From NCBI GenBank assembly GCA_013396655.1, contig WBMV01000122.1, forward strand, positions 682,686 through 746,685: a stretch of DNA of 64,000 nucleotides, in the 5' to 3' direction. A program made the position numbers and the translations under genes. This stretch comes from Campylorhamphus procurvoides (Eukaryota; Chordata; Aves; Passeriformes; Dendrocolaptidae). This document shows positions 31,501 through 45,402 of this stretch, piece by piece. How positions within the stretch are numbered: position 1 is the stretch's first letter; each line of letters starts with the position of its first letter. The notes under the pieces were generated by a model. It was not told the DNA's origin and did not search any database. It saw nothing but the letters and a program-made list of their open reading frames with translations.

Positions 31501-34500
31501 TGGTGATAAACAACATGTAATTATAGCTCTTAGTGCTGGCCAGGTTACTGGGAGAAGGATCAGGGATTCAGGCTGAGCACAGGCAGGAGGACACCAGTGT
31601 GGATGGGCTGTGAGTTGCCCAGGGAATACAGCACCACTCTCTGAACGACATAATAGCTGAACTATGGAAAGCTAAGCATCTTGCTTCTTTCCTTGACTTA
31701 TTCTGAATTGCCACCGCCTAAACCAGGCAGCAGTGTACTCAACACTTTTGCACAAAAGTGAGATCCCTTAACAATGACTATGGTCAGAAGCCTGTCCCAC
31801 AGGTCACAAAAATCAGGTATCTAAAGGGGAAGAAAACAGGCACCCCATCATTTCCCACAGGAAATGTGCACAGAGGATGATCCCCCAGGCTGAACAAGCT
31901 GACTGGGAGCATGGGCTGCAAGGTGGAATTGCAGTGAAATAGGTCCCAGAGGCACCCACAGGGAGCACCCCTGAGCACACAGACCCTGGGCAGGGGGACA
32001 CAAGCACTTTCACACAGTCAGCCAGGCTGCAGTGGAAAAAGGGAGTGCCGTGAATGCAAACCTTCAGGAGATTTTCCTGAAATCACCATATCCATTTCCA
32101 GCTGCCATCCTTTGCTCTCCCATTCCAATAGCTCATCTCTCTGAAGCACATGAAGTAGCTGCAGACACAAGTACCTGCCACATGTAAATTCTACACCGTG
32201 CTTTGCTGTCTTTTAAGGAGGGCTAAGGTTTGTGCATGTGAGTGCCGTGTGTGCAAGCACAGATCGAGCAGTGGACCTTATGTTGGAGATGGAAGGAGGA
32301 GAAAGCAATGTACCTTGCATACGGAAGCAGCAAGACAGCTGGTGGTTGTCTCCACCCTCCCTCCCCCGGGGGATCTCAGGCCAGAGATGTTAACCAGACT
32401 CCAAGAAACTTCTGTCTCTACCACAGATGAGCTTTATCCTCATAGCAGACAGCGCCCTTAAGTCTTTAGGAGATGAATTAACTGCAGTCCACTTTTAATC
32501 TTTTAGGTGTGTCAAACCCAGATCATTAAACATCTAAAAAAGGAGATCAGAGTTCTTTAATCTGCCCATATATTCCATGAAGAGTTCATGCAGAGTCTGG
32601 AGGACAGGTCTGATGTGTTTGGAGCAGCCTGTTACTGACACACTGCTACATTTTGCTCCCACTGGCATATTCCTGGGGACAGATTTAACATTCACACAGA
32701 CCCAGTACCCACACAGAGCAAAGTTCCACAGCCCAGCCACGATAGGAAAGCTGGGACTACTGAGCCTCTTCTCCACCTCAGGGAAACATAAGGCACCCTC
32801 CTCCAGGACAGAAGGAGCTGCTCACTAAGGCCACTCAGAGAGTCCTTAGGAGAGAAAAATTCAGGAAGCTAACCTGATTATCCAGGAGAGTCCAGACAAG
32901 GCTGCACTGTAGCATGCAAATTCCAAAGATCTCCTTCTGCCAGCCAGCACAGCTTCCCCACTGCTCATCTCTGCTCCAGACAACTCTGGTTAACAGCCCC
33001 AGAGTGCTACATGCTGAGAGTGCAGCCCAAGCTGTCACCCACAGCTCACACCCAGCCAGACTCTGACTGCCTGCCTAACACAGCAAGGGAAGGGTAGCCG
33101 AGGTGTAAATTCCCATCTCTCTAAGACATCTGACACTTGGACCAGTTTCAATCCAACTGAAATACTGGGAGGGAAGCACAACCACTGCACACCACAAACT
33201 AGACAGGGCAGTCCAGCTGATAGCAACAGCTGTGATTAGGAGAACAGGTTACATGTTTAGAAAATGTGGCCTTTCAAATACAGGGTGTCTCCACAGCAGT
33301 TTGTAAATTTTAGGATAGAAAATTACACCCGGAGTCACTGCAGAAGGCAAGACTTGAACAGTTCTCTGTGAGAGCTGACAATACCAGTGTCCTCCAGGGC
33401 ACTCACAAGGTTCAATCATCATCACTCAGGGCCCCAGTGAGCAAACACACACCTACAGGAATGATCCATGTTCCCAGAATGACTGGCTGCAAATACGTTG
33501 CCAACGGGTGAGGACAGAAATTTTGGTCAGGTCTGAATGACACAGGTACCATGCTGAAGTCCCGGAGCCAGTCAAGGCCCAAAGCAGGGAAAGTCCTGTT
33601 TCCCTTTTTCTTTTTTACTGTTCCTCCTCACTGTTCACCACTGGGCACAACATAACACCCCATAACACGGATGAATATCTCATATTCCAGCCTTGCAGAG
33701 AGCAGCAGGTCAATCTCTCTCCATCCAGGGTCTGTGTCTCTCGACTCCCCTCCTGTTCTATGTTTTCCCAGGCAGGCTGGAAAGGTTTCCATGCTCAGTT
33801 CATGCTGGCAGCCAGGCCACTGGATGTCCTTGGCAAAGGAAACCCCAAAGCAAACTGGAACACCTTTGCAGTTTTACTTTGCCCTCCTTACTCAGGACTG
33901 TGCACCAAGTTTAGCTTCTTATTTACTGCAAGTCTAAGAGGCAGAAGGTAAATTTGAGGCCTGGTTGTTCACAGCTGAAGACTTTTCAGCATAAAAATTC
34001 ACAGACAGGAAGATACATTCAGAAGTACTTGTGGGTTTGGACCTAAAACACCAGGAGCTTTAGGACTGACTAGACCAGAAGTACCAGCTGACTGAAATGC
34101 AGAAAAAGTTTCCATGAAAAATAAGGTAAAAACATTCAAACCAAACAAGTGAACAACAGTGAACCACACACAACTGAAAGGGGAAGAACCTGGAAGTTAA
34201 TTCCCCAACAAAAGCAGGGACTGCATTATGAGAGCTCAAGTTGCAGGCTGTCTCCCCTCTGTAGGTTCCTGTCCCTGTCTCTCCCCACTGTCCCCTAAAT
34301 CATGTTTGCAGGGAGCACAGCAAACCACAGCAGGAGCTGGCTAAGCTAAAAATAACTGGAAACGGTGTTATTTTATAACCCAGAGCAGTTCCCTATTCCA
34401 TTGCACTGATCCTCTCCACACAATGCAGCAGCATAAGAGCACAGAGGTGGGATGGAGGAAACGTGGCTGTTCAGGTCAGCACTCCTGCTGTGCTCAAACT

Positions 34501-36250
34501 ACAGCCTGCACTTCATTTCTGACAAAAAACCAACCTGGTAACAAAGGCCAAAAAGAAACTGCCTGTACTGACTCCACTGGGAGGGCTGCTTCCCTCATAC
34601 CCAGTGTGGCTCTACCATCTGCCAGGTGAATGAAGAGAATTCCAACCACGACCAGCATATATTTACTATTTTGTTCTTCACAGTTGTCTCAGAGTTTTGC
34701 AGCCACTCCAAACAAGGTTTGGCTGCAGGAATCTCCGGAGAAGTATAAAATTAACAGAAACAAAATGGAGCAATTGCCACCCCGTGAAGTGTTACAAACC
34801 CTCACGGTGTATATATACCTTTTCCTGTATGTAACTAGAGTAGACAAACAGTCCTGGCATGCAGAGAGGAAAGAGGCTGTTAAAACAAAAGCTGAACTGA
34901 ACTGACAGTTCTGTGAGAAGGGAAGGGAGGGCCAGCCCTAGGCAGTGGGGGGTATTAAAGTCTATTAAAAACCCCCAGTAAACATGTTTGATAAGAGCAC
35001 TGTTCTGTTTCTAGATCTTCAGGCTCTTTCAGGAGGAGCTGCATTGGTTGGTTTTTGTCAGCACTGTTTGGTTTGCTCACCAGTGCAGCTAGGACACTGA
35101 GAAGCTCATAAAGGCAGCTGCCCTTTTCCTGTTTACACTGTAAATCTCACCATTGACATCTTACTTGTAACACTGTGAAAAATAAGCTATTGATTTACAA
35201 TCTCGGCCTAGAAGAAGCAGCCCAAGCTAAATGCCTTGGTAGGCAGATGGCTCTGCCTACACCACTGACAACCTTTGCTGAACACAGCTGCTGCCCAAGC
35301 TCAGAGCCTTCCTGTCATCTGGCTCCAGAAGGAAAAACAACAGTTCTGTGTCATTCGTAATCATGGCAAGGTAGTTAGAGAAACTTTTTACATCAAAGGT
35401 GCTGGAGGTAGAACACAGCTCCTTACCAGCATTAATAAACACCATCTACTCCCCAACTTGTTTTCCCTTGAAACTGCTAGTTAGGAGGAGGTGTCACACG
35501 GCTGTTTAGGGTTAGTAAGTTCTCACCTGACACACCATACCACCTTTCTTCACAAACTGCAGGCTTCTTTGTAGAATCTGCTTTTAGAACTGGAACTCGT
35601 CCTCTAATTATTACGATTATGAAGAGTAAAATTAGAAAAACACGATTCCACAACAAGCAGACAGTGGTGCCAGCATTCTCTGAGAAGCTGAAAAGCAGAT
35701 GAGAGGGAAGACCTCTCTTTCTGAGCTCATGGTGTAGCTCATCAGACACCAGCAATGCTGGTTTCCACTCCAGCATCATTGACGGATTCACTGCTGTTCA
35801 GATTTTATTACAACATGGGCTAAGAGGGAGCTTATTTTGGTAACACAGATGTGTTGCACCACCACTTCGTTAAGCCCTGACATCCCACAGCATGAATGAG
35901 CCAACAAGTGATTTTGAAGCCTTGCCAAGGGGAAGCACTAAAATGTCAATGAATTTCAGCCAAAGGAAAACAGGATCACCCCAGTCCCACGCAGGACAAA
36001 ACAACCTGTGCAGATGTTGGTGCCCCCCAACAGCTTTGTCCTGCACCCAGACTTGTACACACAGCAGAGCTCCTGCTCAGACAGCAGCTCTCAAAGCAAA
36101 CCATCAGTGTTCTCATGCCCAGCAAGGCACACAGAGATTCTCACAGTAGCTCTGCACCAGGGGGAGGAACTGAGCTCTTGTGGCTCCCCAGTATGCTGAG
36201 GGGAGCTGGGGATACACAGGGACACACAGAGCCAGACAGGATCAGAACTG

Positions 36251-36270
36251 ACACTCACACACACTCACAC
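36251..36270. repeat. 10 bp tandem duplication (ACACTCACAC x2)
   Basis: Two exact copies of ACACTCACAC lie side by side. Confidence 0.85.
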
Positions 36271-39200
36271 TTCCAGGGCACTCAGAAGCAGCAATTCCGA
36301 GCAGCTGGTGCAGGAGGAGAGGGCAAAGCAGAAGGACTTACCTGTGGAAAGCGCTCTCTCCGCTGCAGGCCCTGGAGAAGCCTTTGCACTAGTGCTGTTA
36401 CACTGCAGGGGGTGTAACTGTGCATTGCCAGCAGTCAGGGCCCATTCCCAGGCAGGACAAAAAACAAACAGATTTTCAGGGGAGTGTGTCCCCAGACCCC
36501 ACACCTCCCTGCACGACACCTCCTCTTTCCCTCGTGGGGAAGGAAGCTTCTCAGGGAAGCTCTGTGGACACAAAGAGTTAAACCCCACAAAATACATACA
36601 GCAAATACCTGTCCATAAACACACATACACATAGATATCTACACGCTCCCCAAAGCAGAAGACTGATCAGTTTTCCCAGCTCTCTGGGAACAGGATTTGG
36701 TCTGCCAAAATAAGGCCGAACCCAGGGAAGGCCAGCAGACTCCTCCTGAGCAGTCTGCACAGCAGGATAAGATTTTAAAAGATTAAGCAGTGCAGCACAG
36801 ACACATCCAGAGCACACACAGCCAATGAAGACGTTTGCTGCTGTTAACACTTTCATTTCCAATTCCATTGCTTAATGAAAACAGGTAAAGAGTCTGAGCA
36901 GCTAATCCACAGCACAACACGGGCCAGAAGCAGAGATTCCCATAGGAGCTACTTTACAGCAAGAAAACTTTAAAACCAATACAGCAGCAAAAAGAAACAC
37001 TTTTTCCATGTGGTTTTAGAATTATTTTCTCGTTTTATTTCCAGTGACATGCCCCTCCCAAAAGAGCCAGACAGCCATTTCCCAAGATGAAGCACTGAAA
37101 TTCCAGAAGGAGTGCTAATCACAGCGGTCTGACACTGGCACTTAAGGCCTGCTTCTGATTTCAAGCCTGAAAAAAAAATCAATTATTTACCAGAATTACG
37201 ACCTACTTAGCAGATAATAGCTGGGGATCTCCTCCCTCCCCCCTGTACCAGCAACATTTTACTGCAGAACAAAGCATTAAAAAGGAAAGTATGTGGGAGT
37301 AGCTGGAACAGGGGCTGTTTTGCAGGAGCTCTCAACCCCCAGCAGCACCCAGGCAGCTCCCAGGGGACAGGGGGTGATGGGAACCGGCTGCTCGGAGCCC
37401 TTGGGAGCAGCCAAAGCCAGGAACTGCCCTGCACGGCTGGGACTGGCACCTGAACCTGCCTGCAGCACGTTCTGCATGAACTGACACTGAAACCCCTACT
37501 TGGACAGGAAAAGGAATCTACAAATCCAAGACACACAAAGAGAAGCTCTAAGGAGGGCCACCTACAACTACCAAGAGAGAACCCTCTAATTTTTGACACA
37601 AAATCTAAAGTCTTCAAGACGCTGAGCTTCCAAAAGCCCTCTAAGTCAGGCAAGAGATAAGAGAACTTTGTGCCCAAATGCATTACATGTATGGTCTTGG
37701 CATCTTAACCAGACACCTTAGAGAGACTACAGACCTAAATGACTCTTTGGCCTCACTCAAAGTTAAGAGAGATGGGGAAATACAAATTCACAGCAATTTA
37801 TATTGCACTGGAAGCTGCTTTCACCCCACCTACCCCCAAAGAACTGATTTAGAAATGATGTCAACCTAAACTCCTTATACAGTCCCCAAGCATGTCCAGA
37901 AGCAAACAAAAATCTTAGATGGGATAAACTGCTTACTGGAAGGGGATCAATCACTCGTCAACAGAAGAAATCCTCAGAGTTATGCTCCCCTATCAGATGG
38001 AGAGGAGCCAGGCTATGGTTTCTGACTTGACCTGACCATTTTGGAATGGAAGATGAGCCAGGCACAGACAGTCTCTCTGAACAGAGAATTGCCCACACAG
38101 CTGATCTCTGTGCCAGTGAGGGAGCACACACCCAGAAGGATGGCTGTGCTCCTCCAGGCAGCCCAGCTGCCTCCCATCTTCATTCCTTTCACAGGACATG
38201 TATTTATTTGTTTTAATCTCTTGTCTTTCATATTGTGTTTGTAGGCAGTCAAATATTTTGAGTGAAAACTTCACAGGAAAACCTAACCCCCTCCAAACGG
38301 AACACACGTACAGTCAGAAGCAAGCAAAACACAACAGGGGAAAATAAAGGAACACTTGTACATCAGCACTATATTTAGATACTGCTTCACTAGGACTTTT
38401 ACAGAAACTTGGAAGAGTTGTTGTGTTGATGCTTGGTCCAGCCCTAAACAGCTCCAAGCGCTTTGCCACAGCCCTGAAATAGAAGCTGTGACGTTTCAGT
38501 CGGAGCTGCACAGAGAAGACACTGTTCAGGAGCACGGTCAGTGTTTGCTCCAAACCTCTGCACGCCACTGCCCTTCCTGCATTAATGCTGCCCTTTCATT
38601 GGCAGCAGCAATGTCAAACAACAGCTACACTGTCTCACAGGCACACACTTCGAGAGGTTTGAGATGACTGAAGAATTAATGGGATAAGACAAGATTCCGG
38701 TCAATATTACTACAGCAGAGGGACAGAAACACTACTTCTAAGTTGCTAAATGGGACTAGCCAGCTGATTATTTCAAGCAGGGTATCCACTCATATGAAGT
38801 GGAAAGGTGGATCCTGCCCCAAGAGCAGGGTTTGACCGGAATGGAAGACAGACTCCCCAAAAAACCCCCTTAACCTGGGATCTGTTTTGCCTCCTCAGAG
38901 TGGAGCACTGCAGATTTTATATAGCTCATAAAATGCACCCACCCAGTACAGTGGGCACATATTTTATTACAAAGCTCTATGTGGCAATGGAAACCCTGTT
39001 CAGGACATCAACAACCACCACCTTCAAGAAGCTCCTTTTTTGTCCCAAATACTCATTTCTCTTTTTAAAAACAAAACCATCAAAAATAAAACCAGAAGGG
39101 GTGCACCTTGGGAACGTAAATTAACAGGGAAATACTCATACAGGACATAGGGAATTTCTGGGACCACACTGGTCCCTCACAAGCCCAAGTAATTAATGAG

Positions 39201-42200
39201 AATAAGTCTTAGACTTAAGATATTTGAGTAAATTTTAGCCTAGATCCTTGGCCAAGAAGCTTTCAATCAAATAAGTATAGCCTATAAAACCAGCAGGTGT
39301 TAAAGACGCCACAGAGAATGACACCAAGTTGTAATGGAAGAAACACAGTTCACACAAAGAGATGACAAATATCCTCGGGCACTTTCTTCCTCTTAATAAT
39401 CACAACCGTTTAAGTTGTTAGTTTCACATCAGCAACCCAGGGCTTGGGGACCACAAGTGGCTTCACTCAGCAGGAGCTACAGGAAGCCAAACATGCCTCT
39501 CTGTCTATTCTGTCCCAAAATAGAAATGGGCTGGACCTCAGTACCGAGTGAACACTTCGTAAAGGGAAAGCTGCCTTTAACAGCAGCCTGGTAGAGATGA
39601 GAAATGATGGAATGGCCTCATTTTTGTTTATGGATTTGTTTTGTAACAGATGGGAACGAGAAGAGGAAAAAAACAAGTACAGCTCATTCCTTTTGCATAT
39701 TACTCCTGAATGCAACAGCCAAGAAAAAAACGTGAAGTTCCATAAGCACCTGCACTGATGATCTGTGTGCATTAATGAATCTAAACACAAAGTTTTCATG
39801 AAGATAAAGGCCAAATTCAGAGAGCAAGGTGAGGTCTCCCAGGGACTAAAGGACTCAATCCTCAGCTTTATGTCAAGCAGACACTTCTTGTCTTTGATTA
39901 GCATGTCCCCCTCCAAGAGGAGTACCACGATCCATGCTCTGTTCAAGGACAGGTTCTCCAGCACCTGAGCCTGACAAATGGGAGGGGAATAAGAAGAGTG
40001 CAAACAAAGCACAGCTGGCCCTTATCACAGGGTGGCAGTATAATGACCTGGACATCAAATAGACTGGATGTTCACCAAAGGACTTGGTTGCTTAGTCACT
40101 ACCTCTGTTCTCTCCTAGTCACTACAGGACCTACAACTGCCAGGTCCCTCTCCCAAAGCCTGGAGATTCAGTCTTCAACTGAACCTGAAGTTACCCTGAA
40201 GTCATGCACACACTGTTCTGCCTCACAGAGGGACAAAGGGTCACAGGAGCAAAGGCAGCGAGTCTCAGGACTCACACAAGGGACTATTTTAATAGAGTAC
40301 CATAGAGCATTCCTGCTGCTGTTGTGTCTTGGTTAGGAGGATTTGAGCCTAACATGTGATCCTCCTTCCCTGGCTGCCTCCCTCTCCTCCCAGGGAAGGA
40401 TGAGCAGGGACTGGTGGGTCCCCAGCAAAGAGCAGCCACTATTCCTTTCCTGTGACTGCTTCTTGGAAACCAAGTTCCCCGTGGGACCTGGCAAAAAGCC
40501 AAGGGTGAAATGCAAAATTTAGTAACAGCAGTCTGGGAGCACAGACTTTTCTAAAGGGATTACTGGCTATCAGCCACTCTCAGAGGGGGCTCTTTACATG
40601 AGGCTGGCCCTTGTCCTGGCAGGAGGTGTCTGCGGATGGCACAGACATGAGGTAGCAGAGACACAACAACCCCAAAACGCAGTCACTGCTACGGGGGGCC
40701 TTGTCAAAGGACAGCATTAACCCCACAGCTGCTAAGAGTGCACCACACAGTGCCCAGCCCCAGAGCCCTCACACACAGCAGCTCAGGGCCCACTCCTCTG
40801 CTCCAGGGCAGGCAAATGCCACAGGAGGAGCCAGTGTTTCCCACAGACCATCACACCCCTTGGCATCCCCAGAACTGGTCTCACAAGGACATTAGTGACC
40901 AATGGTGTTTCTCACCAGGGGCATGTAAACAACCAGCAGGCAGCAGTGGCACATGGAAGCACAGCAGTCACCAGGAATGTGGAGGGATGGGCACTAGCAG
41001 GCATTAAGGAGGAGTGTGTGTTCAAGAGACAGGGATCTAAAATGCATCTCTCACCAAAAACTTGGAGAGACCACATTGCAAAAGGAGCTCCCCTCTGGCT
41101 ATACAATTTCTTATTCAACCCCAGACTCACCTTTCAGGCATATGAACAGTCCAGAATTAAAATGTCCCTCCCTCTGTGTATTTTCTCTCCAATCCACCCT
41201 CTAGATAGCACAGGTTTGCCTTTCCCCACTGCTTCCAACCAGAATGTAAAGCTGCTTCACGCCTCCCAAAAACCTGAGACTTCTCTTGCTTAGCCCACAA
41301 GGCCTGCCAAGAAACTGGAAAAGTTTTTGTATGTGGATATTCCTATTTCACTATCCTTGTTTTACAAACATGCTGGGAAGAATGCTACACCCTACAGCTG
41401 CACAGACGCCAGGAAACCTGGCCTGCAGCACTGAGCAGCTTGGTAAGACACTTGGAAGAGGACACTTCAGTCAAGATTCCCACCTCCTGCAAACTCTGTT
41501 AGTAATCCCCTTTTCCTGCTGAATGCTGCCCATGCATTACAGATACCCCAAGAATGCAGCATGGGTCGTGCAGAGCCCTCCACATCTGGAGGCCTCCAAG
41601 CAAAGGGAGGCCAAGGCCACGAAGCTTCAGGCACCACACAATGAGCTCAGCCAACTCTGTGGTTCAGTGCCCAGCCTCAGAACACCACATGCTCCTTTTG
41701 AATCTACCAAAGCCAGCTCAATTAATAGGCCCAAAAGTTGTGTATAAAATGTATATTATTTAAGGGAAGCAAGGAGGGGGAGAAGCCATGAATAGAAGCC
41801 TTTATGTCAGGAGTTACTCCCTATCTAGTTGTTGGGTATTTTAAATCTCTCCCTCTCCACTGTCCATGATTATTGAGTTGGATAAAAGGGAAGGAGGGAA
41901 CCACCTTGGACAAGCCCCTTCTGCTGAGTTTCTTTAAATGGTAACAACAGGTCTAGTCAACCCTATTTCCCTGTTCCCAGTGCTAGTCTTTCCCTCTGTT
42001 CTCCTGCCAGATACAAGAAGTATTACACACAATGGCAACCAATGCCAAACCTTCTTCCATTCTTTAAGCAGCAGAGCCCAGGAGAGTGGTCCTACAGAGC
42101 AAGGCTCTCCACCAGTGATGCAGAGCTCACATGTGGGGAAAAAAAGTGGTATTTCTTGGGATGTCATTCCTTGCAAGAGATGGAGCACAGAACATCCTGC

Positions 42201-45200
42201 AGCACTGTCCAGAAGAAATGGAAGAAAAGACTGAAAAAAAGGCTTTAAATAGAAGTTTAAAAGCAGTTGTTTCAAATGGAAGCCCATCAAACAACTTTTT
42301 ACTGCTCAAGCAAATAAATCCCAGTAATTTCTGAATGTTCCTTCCGTCTTCCATCCAAAGGGTCAGGAATTTCTAGCTAGAGAGATTTTTCCTGCATTAA
42401 AGGAACTGAAACCTTTTTCTGCCTTACATGGGGAACACATTTAATGTCAGCTGTGTAACAGATTATATGTGCATGTGGGTTAATGCCTCTCCTGGCAATA
42501 GTTAACAAATGATCCCAGTAACATCAGAATTACTGCAAAATTCCACCACAAAGGATAAAACTAACTTACAGGGCAACAGCTTTGCACTGAGTGAGCTAGA
42601 GCTGCAAAGCAGAAGGCCTAAAGCCTAATTTAGGTCTGCTTCTGTCTGCAATGGTAGGAACAAAAATTTCAGCTGAGAAAAAGAAGACCAGAAGAGCTGG
42701 TGACAAACAGAGGATCCAATCCAAAGAGAGCGGATGGCAAAGAGAAGGTGGCTGCTCTGAGAATGACAGCTGGAGAAAGGAAGCCCTGGCACGCAGGAAA
42801 TCTGAGGCACAAAGCACTTTCCACGCCTCCAGGGCTGCTGGAAGTCAGGAGTTTTCCAATACCTTAAATTCAATTGCTTATAACATGAGAGCGCTCTGAA
42901 TGCAACGAGACTGCTGTGGGAACTGGGAAAACCCATCCCTGCTTCCAGTGTCACCTGGGCAGCTCATTATTCAGGACAAGTGGCACAATGAACTTGTCCT
43001 TCTCTGGATCCTGCATATGAACAAAGTCTGACTAAAATAAAAAGCCAGTGATTCACAGCAATCACTGGAAAAGTGTCTAGGAAACTCTTGCAAGGCTTGA
43101 GAGCGTGGCACCATGGTTACTGAGACAATACACCAAATGCTGCTCTATACCTAATCCCTTCGTGTTTAACCATCTGGGACAGCAATTTCTTTCATGCAAC
43201 AGGGAAAAGCCTCAGTATTTTAGAAATGTGGCTGTTTGTCCAACATCCCAGATTTTCCATGGTTTTTCATCCTTCTAAAATGTACAGATGTGCTAAATTT
43301 CCTATTTTATTCATAACTATCAGGACATGTGACAGAAAGACAGCTAAGGAGATCAGGGTATTTTGTTCTGCAAGTGAACAGTCTGACTCTCAGATGAGCC
43401 AGATTAGTATTCAGCAATGCCTGGACTTTCTCAATTTTTATATGGAGATAATATCTACCTCTACTTGGAACTTTAAAGTGTAGGTTAGGAAAAAAGCATA
43501 TTTGGAGATCTTTGGACAAAAGTCAGTTATTACAGGTAACATTAACTCAATTTTTCTTAAGCAAGCCACCTCCACTTCTCATAGCAGGGAGGGTTTGGTG
43601 AGTGAATCAGGATGATCTGCATAGCTAAGGGCCAAATTATTCAATTGCAGAGAAGGGAAATTCCAAAGCATCACTCAGAAACAGCTTTCTGAGACAACGA
43701 AGAGTAGACACCTTTCAATTCCTGTAGAAAAAAGCAAAGCACATGGCCACACACAGCTGCAGAACTTCACAATTACATCAACCAAGACCCCCAAAATCTT
43801 GCACATATCCCCCTCAGCACCACACTGCAATGCCCTGTTTTGCAGTCAAGCTCTTCTGGACACTGTACTTGACTCCTCTTTTACCACCAATCCTTTAGTT
43901 AAAGCCTCTGCAAGGGCATGGAGAAAAAAGTGCATCAATCCCAAATTCCTACTGTTTATGGGTTTTACTCCTACCCTTCCCTTCAGCCGTGATTTGATGG
44001 ATGCCAGTCCCAGCAGCTGGTCTTCGGACAAGCTTATACAGTAATTGACTTGACATCTTCTTGAACACTTCTGCATTATTGCTTTGAGAGCTTCCAGCTA
44101 GGCAGGTCATTGTGGAAGGGCACCCCTCTCACACATCCTCCACTGCTCTGCAAACCATGCCCTGGAATACAGACTCTGTCATGGCACTGACTGAGGAAGG
44201 GTAACCAAGGCTGAGCCAGCTCCTGCACATGCCCCACCACCACCCGTCTGCTCACACCTGCAGACCCAGCTCCACATTGAGCTGGAACCCACCACACCTC
44301 TCCAGAATGCCATTTCAATGAACAAATAAAAACCAATCTGTGGAGGGATGCTGTTCTGGCCCCCAGCAAACACAACCTGCACTGCCCTGGGAGCTCTGTG
44401 TGCAGTGGGGAGGGAGCTGGGCACTGCCCCCCCTCAGCACACCACACACACAGCTAGAGCCACTTGACACCAATCTCAATTACTTGGTGTCTTTTTTTTG
44501 TTTGCTCCAATCAATCATCCCCTTTAAGTCAAATTCTTGGTTTTCCTGTTGTTGGGAACTGGGATTCATTGCTTCAGCCTGGCTTCCTCCAGGACACATG
44601 GGGGATGAGAGATAAGCTCCCCCTTTCAGTCAGTGCTGACCACAGATAAGCAGAGGGGCTTTATTATTTTCCACCTGGCTCTACCAACAGAACACAAGCA
44701 AGGATAATCTGAAAACCTGACAGGTTGAGGAGTGGAAGAAGCAAATGCTTCTTCAGCAAGTCTCAGTTTGTTAACAAGGTTTAAGCAACAGGGCACGTTA
44801 TTTTAGGCTCAGGAAGTAACCAAATCTTATCACTCCGCAGGAAAGAAAATTAGTTCTCCTCCCTAGGAAAACGGAGGGCAAATAGCTGATGTGCATAACC
44901 ATTCTTTGGGGAGCAGCACAGACTGGCAAAGCTTTCCAAGGCAGCCTTTAGCCACATTAACTCCCTCTAATACAGTGGAATCTGAAGAGCACAGTCTAAC
45001 AGCTGAGGAAGCTTTGCCACCTCATCCTTTGCAGGGAGGCACAGGTAGCAACACTTAAGAGTGTCAAAGAGATGACTGAGCAGAAACAAGAGCAGAAGGA
45101 CTTAAAAATATACTGTAGTTCTAATGCTTCAACAAATACCAGAAAATTCCAAAGTCCTGCCTCTTACTTTGTCCCAATATACAATGGTATGATTTAAGAA

Positions 45201-45354
45201 GGAGGTGTGAAATCTTACTTGGAGCACCTCAGCTGCACATGCTGCTGCTGCTGCCCAGGCAGAGAAACTGCTCCAAACAGGCACTGCAAACTCTGGATTT
45301 CTTAGCACCTCAAGCTATGATGGAACAGATGCACTTTTCATAGTGCTTTTGTTT

Positions 45355-45402
45355 TATACCTTGTACCCACATCACCTTTATATCTTGTACCCATATCACC
45401 CT
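45355..45402. repeat. 24 bp tandem duplication
   Basis: Two adjacent 24 bp units share the core TTGTACCCAYATCACC and differ at three positions (21/24 identical by hand count). This is a small diverged tandem duplication in intron 1. Confidence 0.9.

Noticed and set aside
39467..40012. 181 aa minus-strand open frame in intron 1
   Set aside because: Random-looking Leu/Ser-rich sequence; no domain and no promoter signal.
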